Positions 9,985 to 18,676 of a stretch of DNA of 64,000 bases are shown in pieces; positions within the stretch are counted from its first letter, which is position 1; each line of letters starts with the position of its first letter. The DNA comes from Lewinellaceae bacterium (lineage in GTDB: Bacteria > Bacteroidota > Bacteroidia > Chitinophagales > Saprospiraceae), in NCBI GenBank assembly GCA_016708875.1, contig JADJFA010000008.1, positions 149,766 through 213,765 on the forward strand, in the 5' to 3' direction. Made by a program: the position numbers and the translations under genes. The notes beneath the pieces are model-generated. The model saw only the letters and a program-made list of their open reading frames with translations, did no database searches and was not told the DNA's origin.

Positions 9985-10812
9985 TTAAAGATTTTTCGCC
10001 AACTTAAGGAATGCATTGTAAACCGCCAGGTGCATGATTGAAGCATGGCCCTCTCCGGAAAAAAACTCAAAATGCACCTGAATATGTTTGCTTTTGAGGG
10101 CTTTTAGCTTATAATAGAGTTTTTTCGTGTCATTTTCCATCACCTTTCCTTCTTTTCCTACCGCAAGGTAAATCTTGGTTTTTTGCTGAAAATCCGGATC
10201 TGAAAGCACCGGGTTGAGGGCCAGCAAAGATTCTTTGTCCCACCAAAGGCTGGGGCTAATGATGATGTATTGATCAAAAAGTTGTGGCTTTTTAAATAGG
10301 ATTTCTGTGGCCAATAGTCCGCCCAAAGATTGCCCGATGAGTGTCTTGGACGAATTCGTTTTGAATGTGCGGTTGATAAATGGTTGCAGCTCTTTTTCCA
10401 GAAATGCAATGAATTTTTCAGAGCCACCTGTGGTTGGAAAATCCTTTTTGTCGGCTTCAATGCTGGTGGGAAAGGTAAAGTCACGCCTTCTGTCTACGTT
10501 GGCGATGCCGACCACGATGGATTTTGGCAGGGTGTTGACCCAGGGGAAATTCGCGTATTGCACGAGGCCAACAATATGAATAAAGTCTTCATCCGCCGAA
10601 CCATCCAATAGGTAAATCACCGGATACGTGGCGGCAGAATCCGGGGAATAACCCTCTGGAAGATAGATATTGAGGGTTCTTTGTTCGGAGAGTTCTGAGG
10701 AATGGAGGGTGACGGTGGTGCCGAGGACGAATGATTTTGTTTCGGGTTGGGCAGGCTGGGCGATTGAGGATAGGGGGAATAGGAGTAGGGATAGTAAATA
10801 GTTTTTTTTCAT
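9985..10812 (-). CDS. Alpha/beta hydrolase, putative esterase (Fes/IroE-like)
   Basis: A 275-residue secreted protein starting at MKKNYLLSLLLFPLSSIAQP. I chose this ATG (10812) because a signal peptide begins there, although the frame is open 32 codons further. The esterase domain (PF00756 type) shows the oxyanion/strand region YPVIYLLDGSADEDFIHI, the nucleophile elbow GQSLGG, and the C-terminal catalytic His in FFSGEGHASIMH. Relatives hydrolyse siderophore esters, carbohydrate esters or simple acyl esters; the substrate cannot be told here. It is monocistronic as far as seen; its downstream side is the corrupted tract. Confidence 0.87.
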   Translation of the reverse strand: MKKNYLLSLLLFPLSSIAQPAQPETKSFVLGTTVTLHSSELSEQRTLNIYLPEGYSPDSAATYPVIYLLDGSADEDFIHIVGLVQYANFPWVNTLPKSIVVGIANVDRRRDFTFPTSIEADKKDFPTTGGSEKFIAFLEKELQPFINRTFKTNSSKTLIGQSLGGLLATEILFKKPQLFDQYIIISPSLWWDKESLLALNPVLSDPDFQQKTKIYLAVGKEGKVMENDTKKLYYKLKALKSKHIQVHFEFFSGEGHASIMHLAVYNAFLKLAKNL

Positions 10813-10945
10813 GGCGAATTGGTTTGTCGGCACAGCCGACGAGAAAAATGGCACAAGGCAGAGCCTATGCGCCAGCAGAGCGGATTGTGTTTGAGATATG
10901 AAGTACAATAATTACACTGCTTAGCAGTGTCGGGCATGTCGCTCC

Positions 10946-12496
10946 TCACAACCTACTCGGAGGCAAACTATACAACAACAGCGTATTCTCCCCAAAATAC
11001 TCCTTAAACGCCAGCCCGAACGACCCCGGGCTGCTAAAACCCACCAATTCCGAAATTGCCTGCGGCGTTCCAGCGCGTTTTTCGAGCAGCACCTTGGCTT
11101 TTTCGAGGCGCATCTCGCGGATGAGTTGCACGGGTTCTTTTCCTGTGAGTACTTTTAACTTCTTGACATAGTGGGTTTTAGTGAGTTGCAATTTGCGGGC
11201 TATGTCGTCGGCCATGAAGTCAGGGTTGGCAAGATTATGCTCGATCATCTGCACGGTCTGTAGCAGGAAGGGGTCTTGAAGCTGGACCCGGTTTTCAGAA
11301 AAATAGAGTTGGAGGAAACGGCTGAACTGCTCATGCTTTGCCTTGCGGGCATCCAACAACCGTTGTACCGTTGCATCGAACTCGTCGTCAATGACCGGTC
11401 GGGTGAACCAGGCATCGGCTCCGGCCCGGAGGGCGTCGAGTTTGCCTTCGTTGCCAAATTTATCGGTAAGCAGCACTACCGGGATATGGTTCGTCCGTTC
11501 GCTGAGTTTGACTTGCCGGGCGACTTCGATGCCCGCGTTGCCACTGATAAGTACATCACAAACTATCAGGTCGGGCAGCATTTCCGAAGCCATTTGCAGC
11601 GCCTCGGTGGGCGTATTGGCTGTTTCGATTTGAAAACGGTCGGAAAGCAGCGATTTCAGGTAAAGCACCACTTGTCGGTTCGGCTCAATGAGCAGGCAAA
11701 TTTGCTCCGGTTTCGGGCCCTGATAAACGGTATATTGATCTGTGGGGGTGGGCGTTACTTGAGTACTTTGGGCTTCCACCGCTGCAGCCAACAGGTTTGC
11801 ATCGGCATCGTGCTGGAGGTTGGCACGCATAATATCCCATTCTTGCTCCTTCTTTTCCAGCCTTTTGCGCCATCGGCTATCGCTTCGAATGCCCCATATA
11901 AACAGCGTTAGCAAAAACAAGCCTCCTAAGACCCCATATAGCCAGGCCTTTTCTTTTTCGATGCTTAAAAATTTATCGCGCGCGGCCATCTCCCGCTGCC
12001 GCAAGGAAGCCAGGGAGTCGAACTGTTGTTGCATCCCACGGGTTTCGAGCCGGCGTTCGCGGGAAGCGATGGAGTCCTGCGCGACAGCCAAAAGTTGTTG
12101 GGAACGGAGCGCCAGATCGGGCAATTCCCACTTGCCGCACTCCTGCACAATGGCTTTGAGCAAGGCGGCTTTCGAGACCGGGTCAGGGTCGTGGCGGGCA
12201 TCAAGTTCGGCATCTTCAAGCAATCGGGAAGCGCTGCGCTCATCCTTATTGGCCTTATAGATGCCCGACATGAGGCTTAGGGCCTTGGGACTAATGGAGA
12301 GTTTGTGGCGTTTTAAAAATTCACGCACGAATTCTACTTCTACTTGTGCCTGCTCGTAATTGCTTGATTGCGAAAGCTGTACGAGTAGTGCAAGGCGATT
12401 GCCCAATGTGTCGAGCACAGCAGAACCTTGGCCAAAAAGTGTTTCGGCAGCAATAACAAAAAGCGTGAAAAAGATAATCCTGTGTATTCGGCGCAT
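10946..12496 (-). CDS. Membrane-bound response regulator with AraC-type DNA-binding domain
   Basis: A protein of about 516 residues from the ATG at 12496 (MRRIHRIIFFTLFVIAAETLFGQ, signal peptide). A further in-frame ATG at 12532 would only add a pre-sequence. Order: periplasmic helical/TPR-like region, one transmembrane segment (WLYGVLGGLFLLTLFIWGI), a basic coiled coil, a receiver domain (LPDLIVCDVLISG with the phospho-acceptor Asp; HIPVVLLTDK; WFTRPV), and a C-terminal AraC HTH (DDIARKLQLTKTHYVKKLK ... GFSSPGSFGLAFKEYFGENT). There is no histidine kinase domain, so it is a one-piece relative of hybrid two-component regulators, with the receiver possibly phosphorylated by a separate kinase. 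Its target is probably a nearby or envelope gene, but no operator is recognisable. Confidence 0.85.
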   Translation of the reverse strand: MRRIHRIIFFTLFVIAAETLFGQGSAVLDTLGNRLALLVQLSQSSNYEQAQVEVEFVREFLKRHKLSISPKALSLMSGIYKANKDERSASRLLEDAELDARHDPDPVSKAALLKAIVQECGKWELPDLALRSQQLLAVAQDSIASRERRLETRGMQQQFDSLASLRQREMAARDKFLSIEKEKAWLYGVLGGLFLLTLFIWGIRSDSRWRKRLEKKEQEWDIMRANLQHDADANLLAAAVEAQSTQVTPTPTDQYTVYQGPKPEQICLLIEPNRQVVLYLKSLLSDRFQIETANTPTEALQMASEMLPDLIVCDVLISGNAGIEVARQVKLSERTNHIPVVLLTDKFGNEGKLDALRAGADAWFTRPVIDDEFDATVQRLLDARKAKHEQFSRFLQLYFSENRVQLQDPFLLQTVQMIEHNLANPDFMADDIARKLQLTKTHYVKKLKVLTGKEPVQLIREMRLEKAKVLLEKRAGTPQAISELVGFSSPGSFGLAFKEYFGENTLLLYSLPPSRL

Positions 12497-12604
12497 GGGT
12501 ATCGGAGAAAACGAGTGCGCAAAAAAAGGCATTTGGAACGAGAACTTTGTAAAAAATGCATTTCAGTCAATTTCGCGAACCACAAATTGTGCTTTACTTA
12601 AACT

Positions 12605-12612
12605 TAACTTTG
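12605..12612 (+). promoter_or_regulatory. Putative -7 box (TAACTTTG) of the sulfatase gene
   Basis: TAACTTTG matches the Bacteroidota TAnnTTTG -7 element and lies 23 bases before the chosen ATG at 12636. No well-spaced -33 TTTG is present (the nearest TTG leaves about 15 bases), so the call is tentative. Confidence 0.35.
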
Positions 12613-12635
12613 CCGCTTCCTTTGTCCATATTTCG

Positions 12636-14580
12636 ATGCCGAAAAGTTTACGTCCTTTCTATTTTCCTTTCCGCTTGCTGGCGTTTTGGTTGTTGTTTTT
12701 TGTGGTGTTCCGCCTGTGGTTCGTACTGTGGTTTCGCAGCGAATGGTCCGAGGAGAACCCTGGTTTTACCTGGCTTTCTTTCTGGCATGCGCTTCCGCTT
12801 GATTTTAGTTTTGCAGCCTATCTTTTAGCGCTCCCCATCATTTTGTGGCAAATCGGGGTTGCCTTCGGAAGCCGCAGCTATCCCTTCATCGAAAAAAGCA
12901 TATTGGGTTTCAATGTGCTGATTTTCAGCATCTTCATTTTTGTTTTTGGCGCCAATGTCTTTCTCTACCAGGAGTGGCAAACGCCTTTGAACAACCGCGC
13001 GGTGGAATATTTCAAAACACCGAGTGCCTTGTTGGATTCCATGTCATTCCCGTTCAAACTGGCCAGTTTAGGGATTTATGCGGGGGCTGTCTGGCTTATG
13101 CTCAGGATCTATAAAAAGGTGGTCGGCACCAAGATTTACCCTGAAAACACCTCGCGTTGGGGTTTGCTGGCGCTTCCGCTCTGGCTGGGCATTTTGGTTT
13201 TGGCCATTCGCGGCGGCACGGGCGTGATGCCAATCAATGAAAGCGCTGTGTACTATTCGCCGCATTTGTTCGACAACCACGCTGCTACCAACCCTGGCTG
13301 GAGTCTTTGCCACAGTCTGATCGAGACGCGGTCAACCATAAATCGCTACACGGTAATGGAAGATGATGTAGCCCTTAATGGGTTAAACACACTTATGGGG
13401 GCTGGTTTGGGTTGCAATAATGCGAAATTTCAATTCTTTGATCGCCCTGATAGCACGCTGAATGTAGTATTCCTAATTCTGGAAAGTCACACAGCCCAGG
13501 TGGTTGAAGAATTGGGCGGGGAGCCTGGGGTTTGCCCCAACATGAGCCGTCTGATCCGCGAGGGAATACTTTTCAAAAACATTTATGGAAGCGGCTACCG
13601 AACGGACCAAGGGATCATATCAATTTTAGCGGGATACCCGGCGCAACCTGATCAAAGCATTATATTGTTGGAAGACAAGGCCGCCAAACTTCCATCCATA
13701 CCCAAAATATTGAAAGATTCAGGCTATTCCACGCTCTTTTTATACGGTGGAGAACTCACATTTGCCAATCTCGGACTTTGGCTCACCAACCAACGATTTG
13801 ACAAAATCATCTCCGAAAGAGACTTTAACAGTGCGGAAAAAACACAACGTTGGGGGGTGGATGATGGCATTCTTTTGCAACGTACTATCCTGGAAATCAA
13901 CAAAATGCGTCAGCCATTTTTTGCAACCGCAATGACCCTTAGTTTACACCCGCCATACGACGTGCCGTTTCAAAGCAAATGGGCCGCTAACAATGACCGG
14001 GAAAAATTCTTGAACAGCGCGGCCTTCGTAGACCATGCCATTGGTGCGTTTTTCAAATCGGCGGAACAGCAATCCTGGTATGATAATACAATTTTTGTGC
14101 TGGTAGCTGATCATGGCGCCTCGCAGCCGGGCGGCTTGGGGATGGATAGGCCGGAGTCACGACATACCCCGCTTATTATCTTCGGGAAACCTATTGTTGG
14201 GAAGGGCATGAAAGTGGATGTTTTTGGCAATCACCATGATATCCCAGCCACCATTTTGAGCATGATGCATAAAGACAATCAAGGGCGCGCGTTCATTCCA
14301 TGGAGCCAGGATTTGTTTATGAAAGTTTTATCATTGGGTATCCGGGGGCGATTGCAAGAAATATGGAGCGGGTTTTGCCTACTACACCAATGAAAATGGT
14401 TTGGGTTGGGCTACGCCAAATGGGAAAGGTTTCTATGAATTTGGCAGCAAGGAATGGCGCATTTTCGAGGGTACGGTGGATTCTTTGGATCGCGTAAACG
14501 CTCATGCTTACTTGCAGACTTTGTACAATGATTTTTGTCGAAATAGGGCTGCCACGAATTACACTAATTTCACGAATTGA
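12636..14580 (+). CDS. LTA-synthase-type membrane sulfatase/phosphotransferase (two frameshifts near the C-terminus)
   Basis: It starts at ATG 12636 (MPKSLRPFYFPFRLLAFW); the upstream open frame overlaps the divergent regulator gene and is not used. Five or so transmembrane helices are followed by an extracytoplasmic alkaline-phosphatase-superfamily domain. Visible site residues are the metal ligand in LILESHTAQ, the nucleophile Thr in YRTDQGIISILAGYP, LVADHGASQPGG and the His in RHTPLIIFG. Family members transfer glycerol-phosphate or phosphoethanolamine, or act as sulfatases; the Thr in place of Cys/Ser favours phosphotransfer. The frame breaks at 14316-14318 and 14326-14329. Adding one T to each run restores FYESFYHWVSGGDCKKYGAGFAYYT and the end of the protein at TGA 14580. 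The last residues (RAATNYTNFTN) are encoded by the left arm of an intergenic dyad. Confidence 0.85.
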
Positions 14581-14615
14581 AATGAACTTAGTGTAAATTA
14601 GTGTAATTCGTGGCA
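14550..14615. repeat. Long dyad with 21-bp perfect arms
   Basis: The left arm TGCCACGAATTACACTAATTT (14550-14570) is perfectly complementary to the right arm 14595-14615. The loop is about 24 bases and holds a second partial copy of the ACTAAG/ACTAAT motif. It sits at the end of the sulfatase gene, whose stop codon lies just beyond the left arm. It is one of several long intergenic dyads in this window; no T run follows, so it is not a classical terminator. Confidence 0.8.
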
Positions 14616-14690
14616 GATCCATTTCTGGCACGGTTTTAGAAATATATAAATCAGTGTGTAAGTATTGTTCTCAGAATTGAAAAATTCTAA

Positions 14691-14719
14691 GGCGCGGGAA
14701 AAGTCCCGTGCCTTTTTTT
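14691..14719 (+). terminator. Rho-independent terminator downstream of the sulfatase gene
   Basis: Stem GGCGCGGGA / TCCCGTGCC with loop AAAG, followed directly by seven T. Strength and orientation fit termination of rightward transcription from 12636-14580. Confidence 0.75.
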
Positions 14720-14731
14720 GTTTCCGATTGA

Positions 14732-14763
14732 GACCTCGTAGTTTTTTTGAAACCTACGAGGTC
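14732..14763 (-). terminator. Hairpin overlapping the ATP-grasp stop codon
   Basis: GACCTCGTAG and CCTACGAGGTC pair around a loop TTTTTTTGAAA. The stop codon TAG of the leftward ATP-grasp gene lies in the right arm. The structure is symmetrical enough to act on either strand between these convergent genes; a clear T run after the stem on the minus strand is missing. Confidence 0.5.
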
Positions 14764-15791
14764 TTTCGTTCGAGGGCTTTTTTGTACCGAAAATACCCCT
14801 TTACAAAGCACAATCCCTCCCCTAGCGACGTTGGAAGAACACCGCGTTTTTGTTGCGCTCGATGCAAGCGAAAAAGTAAGCGCCAATGCCACCAAAGGTC
14901 CCGATATGCCCGAAACATTCCGTGACTTGGGTCATAAATATGGGCTGGTTCGCCAAGGATTCCATTGAGTTCCATGACCTTGAAAGTGCCTTGTTGGAGC
15001 GTCTCTACAGAATCACATTTCAAATCAAATCGGGCATATTGCACCCCTGAGATTTGCCGACAGATCGGCTCAAACGCCGCAAGCATTTCGGGCGTAATCA
15101 GGTGGTTTCCGTTCAAAAACTTGGTGCCACGCGAATGATTCCCAATAGGCTCGAGTAAAACGGTTTCTCCCGCAGCCGGAATTTTTTCCAAAACCTCCGG
15201 GAACTCGCGTTCGAAACGCTCTATTTGAAAAGCCGAGCGGGCATTTTGTGCCATAAGTTGGCGGATGTTTAAAATACCGTCGCCAAGCACAGAAAGGAAT
15301 TCCTTCAAGCAAACAGAGCTGATGCCAAACGCCCCACCCTCGCCTGGAAAAACATGGTAAAGCACCGAGGCTTCCACAGGCATCGAAAGAAATTCCTGAA
15401 GAATAAATTTTACGGGCCATCGCGAGAGATATTCACGCAGATCTTCCTGATTATCAATCTTTTTGACCAGAAAACCTCGCTCGCCTACATCGGGTTTGGC
15501 AATAAGTGGGAAACCAATTTCAGCGCGTTCGAGCGCAATCAGCACTTTAGCAAAGTCTTGCGCGGGTTCGACAGGAATGGTTTTAGGCACGATCTCTTTC
15601 GGCAGCAATTTCAAAATATCCCATTTTGACTCGCCCATAGCGCCGCCAAGTGGAATGGCGGGATTTACGTTGGAGAAGAAAATCAAATGCCGCGCCCGCG
15701 CCGCAAACCAGAGCCAAAATCCGTAAACCGGGATGTTTGCCAGCCACCAGGGGTGGTATTCCCATTGGGTTAGTCGGGTAAAGAAGTGCAT
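14754..15791 (-). CDS. ATP-grasp superfamily enzyme
   Basis: A 345-residue protein beginning MHFFTRLTQWEYHPWWLANIP. ATP-grasp features include the Lys-bearing strand FPLIAKPDVGERGFLVKKI, a substrate-loop region (FPGEGGAFGISS) and the metal-binding C-terminal motif FDLKCDS ... KVMELNGILGEPAHIYDP. The family makes carboxylate-amine or carboxylate-thiol bonds; the resemblance to D-alanine-D-alanine-ligase-like proteins is only general. The N-terminal segment (NIPVYGFWLWFAARARHLIFFSNVNPA) is typical of a Bacteroidota clade annotated as D-Ala-D-Ala ligase-like, product unknown. It is divergent from the SIR2/STAND island, sharing the 15792-15946 promoter region. Confidence 0.8.
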   Translation of the reverse strand: MHFFTRLTQWEYHPWWLANIPVYGFWLWFAARARHLIFFSNVNPAIPLGGAMGESKWDILKLLPKEIVPKTIPVEPAQDFAKVLIALERAEIGFPLIAKPDVGERGFLVKKIDNQEDLREYLSRWPVKFILQEFLSMPVEASVLYHVFPGEGGAFGISSVCLKEFLSVLGDGILNIRQLMAQNARSAFQIERFEREFPEVLEKIPAAGETVLLEPIGNHSRGTKFLNGNHLITPEMLAAFEPICRQISGVQYARFDLKCDSVETLQQGTFKVMELNGILGEPAHIYDPSHGMFRAYRDLWWHWRLLFRLHRAQQKRGVLPTSLGEGLCFVKGYFRYKKALERKTS

Positions 15792-15875
15792 GACTATGGG
15801 TAACGTGGTAAGAATGTGATTCCCCCGCCAATATCAGCATTGTAAAAAAATTATGTAATGTATTTTTTGGATTTC

Positions 15876-15883
15876 TACCTTTG
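15876..15883 (+). promoter_or_regulatory. Putative -7 box (TACCTTTG) upstream of the SIR2/STAND island
   Basis: TACCTTTG fits the Bacteroidota TAnnTTTG element and lies 63 bases before the ATG of the first island gene. A -33 TTTG at the right spacing is not obvious. If real, it would drive the four-gene set 15947-21258. Confidence 0.35.
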
Positions 15884-15946
15884 GCCGATCTTGCAATCTT
15901 TCGTCTCTTGATTGTTATATGTTCAAATCAGTAACCCTAAACTCAG

Positions 15947-17056
15947 ATGTCCAAATTTAATAGCCCGGATTGGGATAATTTATTCGGCAAACTTCTTTTT
16001 GACATACAACGCAAAGGATGCGTTTTGATGGTAGGCCCAGAGATCGTCCAGATAGAAGGTATTGGCCTCCAACGTCACCTTCGTGAATTCCTTCAGCGCC
16101 AAAACAAGGACGATATTGAGCATTTTTATGAGAAGGAGGCGCTTTTTTTATTTAAAAACCCAACCTCCAAAACAGAGGTACAGCGGAGCGCAAGTCAGTA
16201 TTACCACAACTTGAAGCCGAAGGACTCCGTATTCAAGGAGATAGCCGGCATACCATTCCCTTTAGTCATATCTGTTAATCCCGATAACCTTCTGGCGAAG
16301 GCATACGGAGAAGCGCCCCATTTCGAGGGTTATTTCAATCACCATGCTGGCAGTAATGACAACCAGAAAATTCTGGACTGGAGTGGGCAAACCCCTTTGG
16401 TTTACAACCTGTGCGGGCAATTTGAGGAAGACGCTTCTATGTTGCTGGATTATGACGACCTGTTTAGTTTCATGAAGACAGTGCTGGGGCCGGTCGGATT
16501 ACCAGACAATGTCAGAAGCCGACTGAGGGTGGCGAAATCTTTCCTTTTTATAGGATTTCAGTTTGATAAATGGTACACGCAGCTTTTGTTGCGATTGCTC
16601 AACGACGGCAATTCTCCAACGCAAATTGCCTTGAATACCCAAATGGGCGATGCTGACGCGCACCATTTCCTGCTGAAACGCTACAACATGCAGTTCCTTG
16701 GCGAAACCTTGCATGAAAAGGTAGAAAAAGAAACCATTACCGGCTTGGAGTTTTTGACAGAATTAAACAAGCGCTGGAAGGCGGGCCAAGCCGAGCAAGT
16801 CTCTGATAATGAACCGCTTACAAAAGCCTCCATCAGGCGAATGCTGGAACGCGGTGAACTGGAACAAGCGCTTGACACCTTGCCGAAATTGGTTGCAGAC
16901 CCCGAAGACCGCGACATGCTGACACTCCTGAGCAATTGGTATGTCAACTGGAAAAAAGAAACTCAAAAAGGCGTTGAAGACAACCGCACGCTCGAAAACC
17001 GCTATAACAAGGTGTTGAACGGAGTCCTCGAACAACTCAAAAACCTACCCGAATGA
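15947..17056 (+). CDS. SIR2-like protein with C-terminal effector-associated domain
   Basis: A 369-residue cytoplasmic protein. Residues about 20-260 form a SIR2_2-type Rossmann domain. Visible features are an N-terminal strand GCVLMVGPEIV in place of the GAGxS loop, VISVNPDNLLAKA (N111 at the position of the catalytic Asn), VYNLCGQFEEDASMLLDYDDL (C156 where catalytic SIR2-like proteins have His) and the family end motif FLFIGFQFDKWYTQLLLRLL. The C-terminal about 80 residues (LTKASIRRMLERGELEQALD ... ENRYNKVLNGVLEQL) are all-helical and resemble an effector-associated domain of the EAD11 kind, used in bacterial conflict systems to recruit an effector to a partner. Its stop overlaps the start of the STAND gene (ATGA), so the two are translationally coupled. 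SIR2-like proteins in defence systems cleave NAD; the changed site makes catalysis here doubtful. Confidence 0.82.
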   Translation: MSKFNSPDWDNLFGKLLFDIQRKGCVLMVGPEIVQIEGIGLQRHLREFLQRQNKDDIEHFYEKEALFLFKNPTSKTEVQRSASQYYHNLKPKDSVFKEIAGIPFPLVISVNPDNLLAKAYGEAPHFEGYFNHHAGSNDNQKILDWSGQTPLVYNLCGQFEEDASMLLDYDDLFSFMKTVLGPVGLPDNVRSRLRVAKSFLFIGFQFDKWYTQLLLRLLNDGNSPTQIALNTQMGDADAHHFLLKRYNMQFLGETLHEKVEKETITGLEFLTELNKRWKAGQAEQVSDNEPLTKASIRRMLERGELEQALDTLPKLVADPEDRDMLTLLSNWYVNWKKETQKGVEDNRTLENRYNKVLNGVLEQLKNLPE

Positions 17057-18669
17057 TCAACCTGCGTTATCCCGGTGTCAGGCCCTTTGAGACCAAAGAG
17101 CGGCACCTGTTTTTTGGCCGCGCACGCGATATTGCCGACCTCTACGACCTTGTGTTGCTCGAAAACTTGCTCGTCCTGTTCGGCAAATCCGGATATGGCA
17201 AAAGCTCCCTGCTAAAAGCAGGCATTATTCCTTTATTCACGGAGTTTGCGGCCGAGTCCAAAGGCCAGTTCCAGCCCATTGAAGTTAGGTTTGGCAGTTA
17301 TCTCGCAGGCAAATCTTTACCGCCTTTACAAGCAGCGCTCAACACGCTTGAAAAAGAGGCCGCATTGAACAAAGAAGCAGACTTTTTAGGAACGCTTTTC
17401 CCTGAAAAAAAATCCTTGTGGCTTCAATGCAAACGCCGTCAGCAAGCAGATGCGGGAAGGTTTTTGATGGTTTTTGACCAATTTGAGGAATTTTTCACTT
17501 ACCCAGTGTCTGAACAGGAAGCCTTTGCTGCGAGCTTGGCCGAGGCCCTTTACGAAACAACTCCACAGAATATCCGCAATGTGGTGACCGGAAAACTCAG
17601 CTTTGAGCAGCGAAGGTTCTTGGCGAAACCATTTGAACTGAAGGTGATTTTTTCTATCCGGGCCGACCGGCTTAGTTTGCTCGACAGTATGAAACTCAAG
17701 CTGCCGGCCATCCTGCACAAACGTTATGAACTCAAGGCTCTCGACGAAAAACAGGCCCGTTCCGCCATTGTGCGCCCGGCATTACTTCCCGCCGAAGACG
17801 GGGATTTTTCTACCCCCTCTTTTACTTTCACAGATGGCGCACTGAACGATATCGTTGCCAAACTTGCGGATGAAAAAAGTGGCCGGATTGAGGCCTTTCA
17901 ACTTCAGGTAGTATGCCAAAACCTTGAAAAACAAGTCAAAAATGGGGTCATTTCTGATCGTGACGGCGATGACCAGCCCGATATTTACCCGGATGATTTA
18001 CCAAATTTCGACACTGTTTTTGAAGATTATTACAAGGACAAACTTTCCGAACTGAACGAGGCTGAAAAATACGCCGCACGGGTGGTCATAGAAGATGGGC
18101 TGTTGTATGTAAACGAAGCAACTGGCGAGGCCCGCCGCTTGAGCAAAGACCCTGGCGAATTGGTGCAGATATACGGCAATCATGGCGTTGACCACAACCT
18201 CCTCCAAAAACTCGAAACAACTTATCTGTTGCGCAGAGAAGCCAATAACATTGGCACATTCAATTACGAAATCAGCCACGACACGCTTATCGCTCCCATT
18301 ACCCGAAGCCGGGAGGCCCGCCGCCGTGAAGAAGAACGTAACAAGGCAGCCAAACGCACAAGGCGGGCTGTTTTTACGGCAGTTGGCGCCATGCTGCTCA
18401 TGTTTGGGGCGGTTTTGCTGGCTGTTTGGGCAATTGGGGAACGCGATAAAGCAAGAGAGGCACTCAGAAAATTGACCATAGAACAAGCTGCACGCGATTT
18501 GCTTGAATTTAAAGCCAAAAAACAGGATGCCACCAACTTTGTATCCGTCGGGTATTATGATTTGGCCGACAGCACTTTGGTAGAAATGGATTCCATTGTT
18601 GTGCGGCAGAAAGAGTTGAGGGTAATGCTCGATTCCTTTAAAATCCAAATCCAAAAAGAACGAAAATAA
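17053..18669 (+). CDS. Membrane-anchored STAND NTPase (nSTAND1-like)
   Basis: A 538-residue protein beginning NLRYPGVRPFETKERHLFFGR, the typical entry to nSTAND1 domains. Walker A is GKSGYGKSS (about 44-52) and Walker B FLMVFDQFEEFF (about 137-148). The arginine-sensor region KVIFSIRADRLSLLD and a winged-helix-like segment ending YEISHDTLIAPITRSREARR follow. A basic stretch (KRTRR) precedes one transmembrane helix (about 439-460), then a coiled-coil tail of about 75 residues. By the positive-inside rule the NTPase is cytoplasmic and the tail periplasmic. Family members are signal-transducing switches of conflict and programmed-death systems. Overlap with the SIR2/EAD gene and the seven-base gap to the FGE gene indicate one operon. 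Confidence 0.88.
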   Translation: MINLRYPGVRPFETKERHLFFGRARDIADLYDLVLLENLLVLFGKSGYGKSSLLKAGIIPLFTEFAAESKGQFQPIEVRFGSYLAGKSLPPLQAALNTLEKEAALNKEADFLGTLFPEKKSLWLQCKRRQQADAGRFLMVFDQFEEFFTYPVSEQEAFAASLAEALYETTPQNIRNVVTGKLSFEQRRFLAKPFELKVIFSIRADRLSLLDSMKLKLPAILHKRYELKALDEKQARSAIVRPALLPAEDGDFSTPSFTFTDGALNDIVAKLADEKSGRIEAFQLQVVCQNLEKQVKNGVISDRDGDDQPDIYPDDLPNFDTVFEDYYKDKLSELNEAEKYAARVVIEDGLLYVNEATGEARRLSKDPGELVQIYGNHGVDHNLLQKLETTYLLRREANNIGTFNYEISHDTLIAPITRSREARRREEERNKAAKRTRRAVFTAVGAMLLMFGAVLLAVWAIGERDKAREALRKLTIEQAARDLLEFKAKKQDATNFVSVGYYDLADSTLVEMDSIVVRQKELRVMLDSFKIQIQKERK

Positions 18670-18676
18670 CCATGCC

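Noticed and set aside
9318..10070. Long open frames on both strands across the homopolymer tract
   Set aside because: They encode only low-complexity runs from corrupted sequence, overlap the real esterase and SprB genes, and show no domain.
14310..14400. Programmed frameshift in the sulfatase gene
   Set aside because: Two separate one-base losses within 15 bases, each in a T run, fit consensus error and no slippery site with a stimulator is seen.
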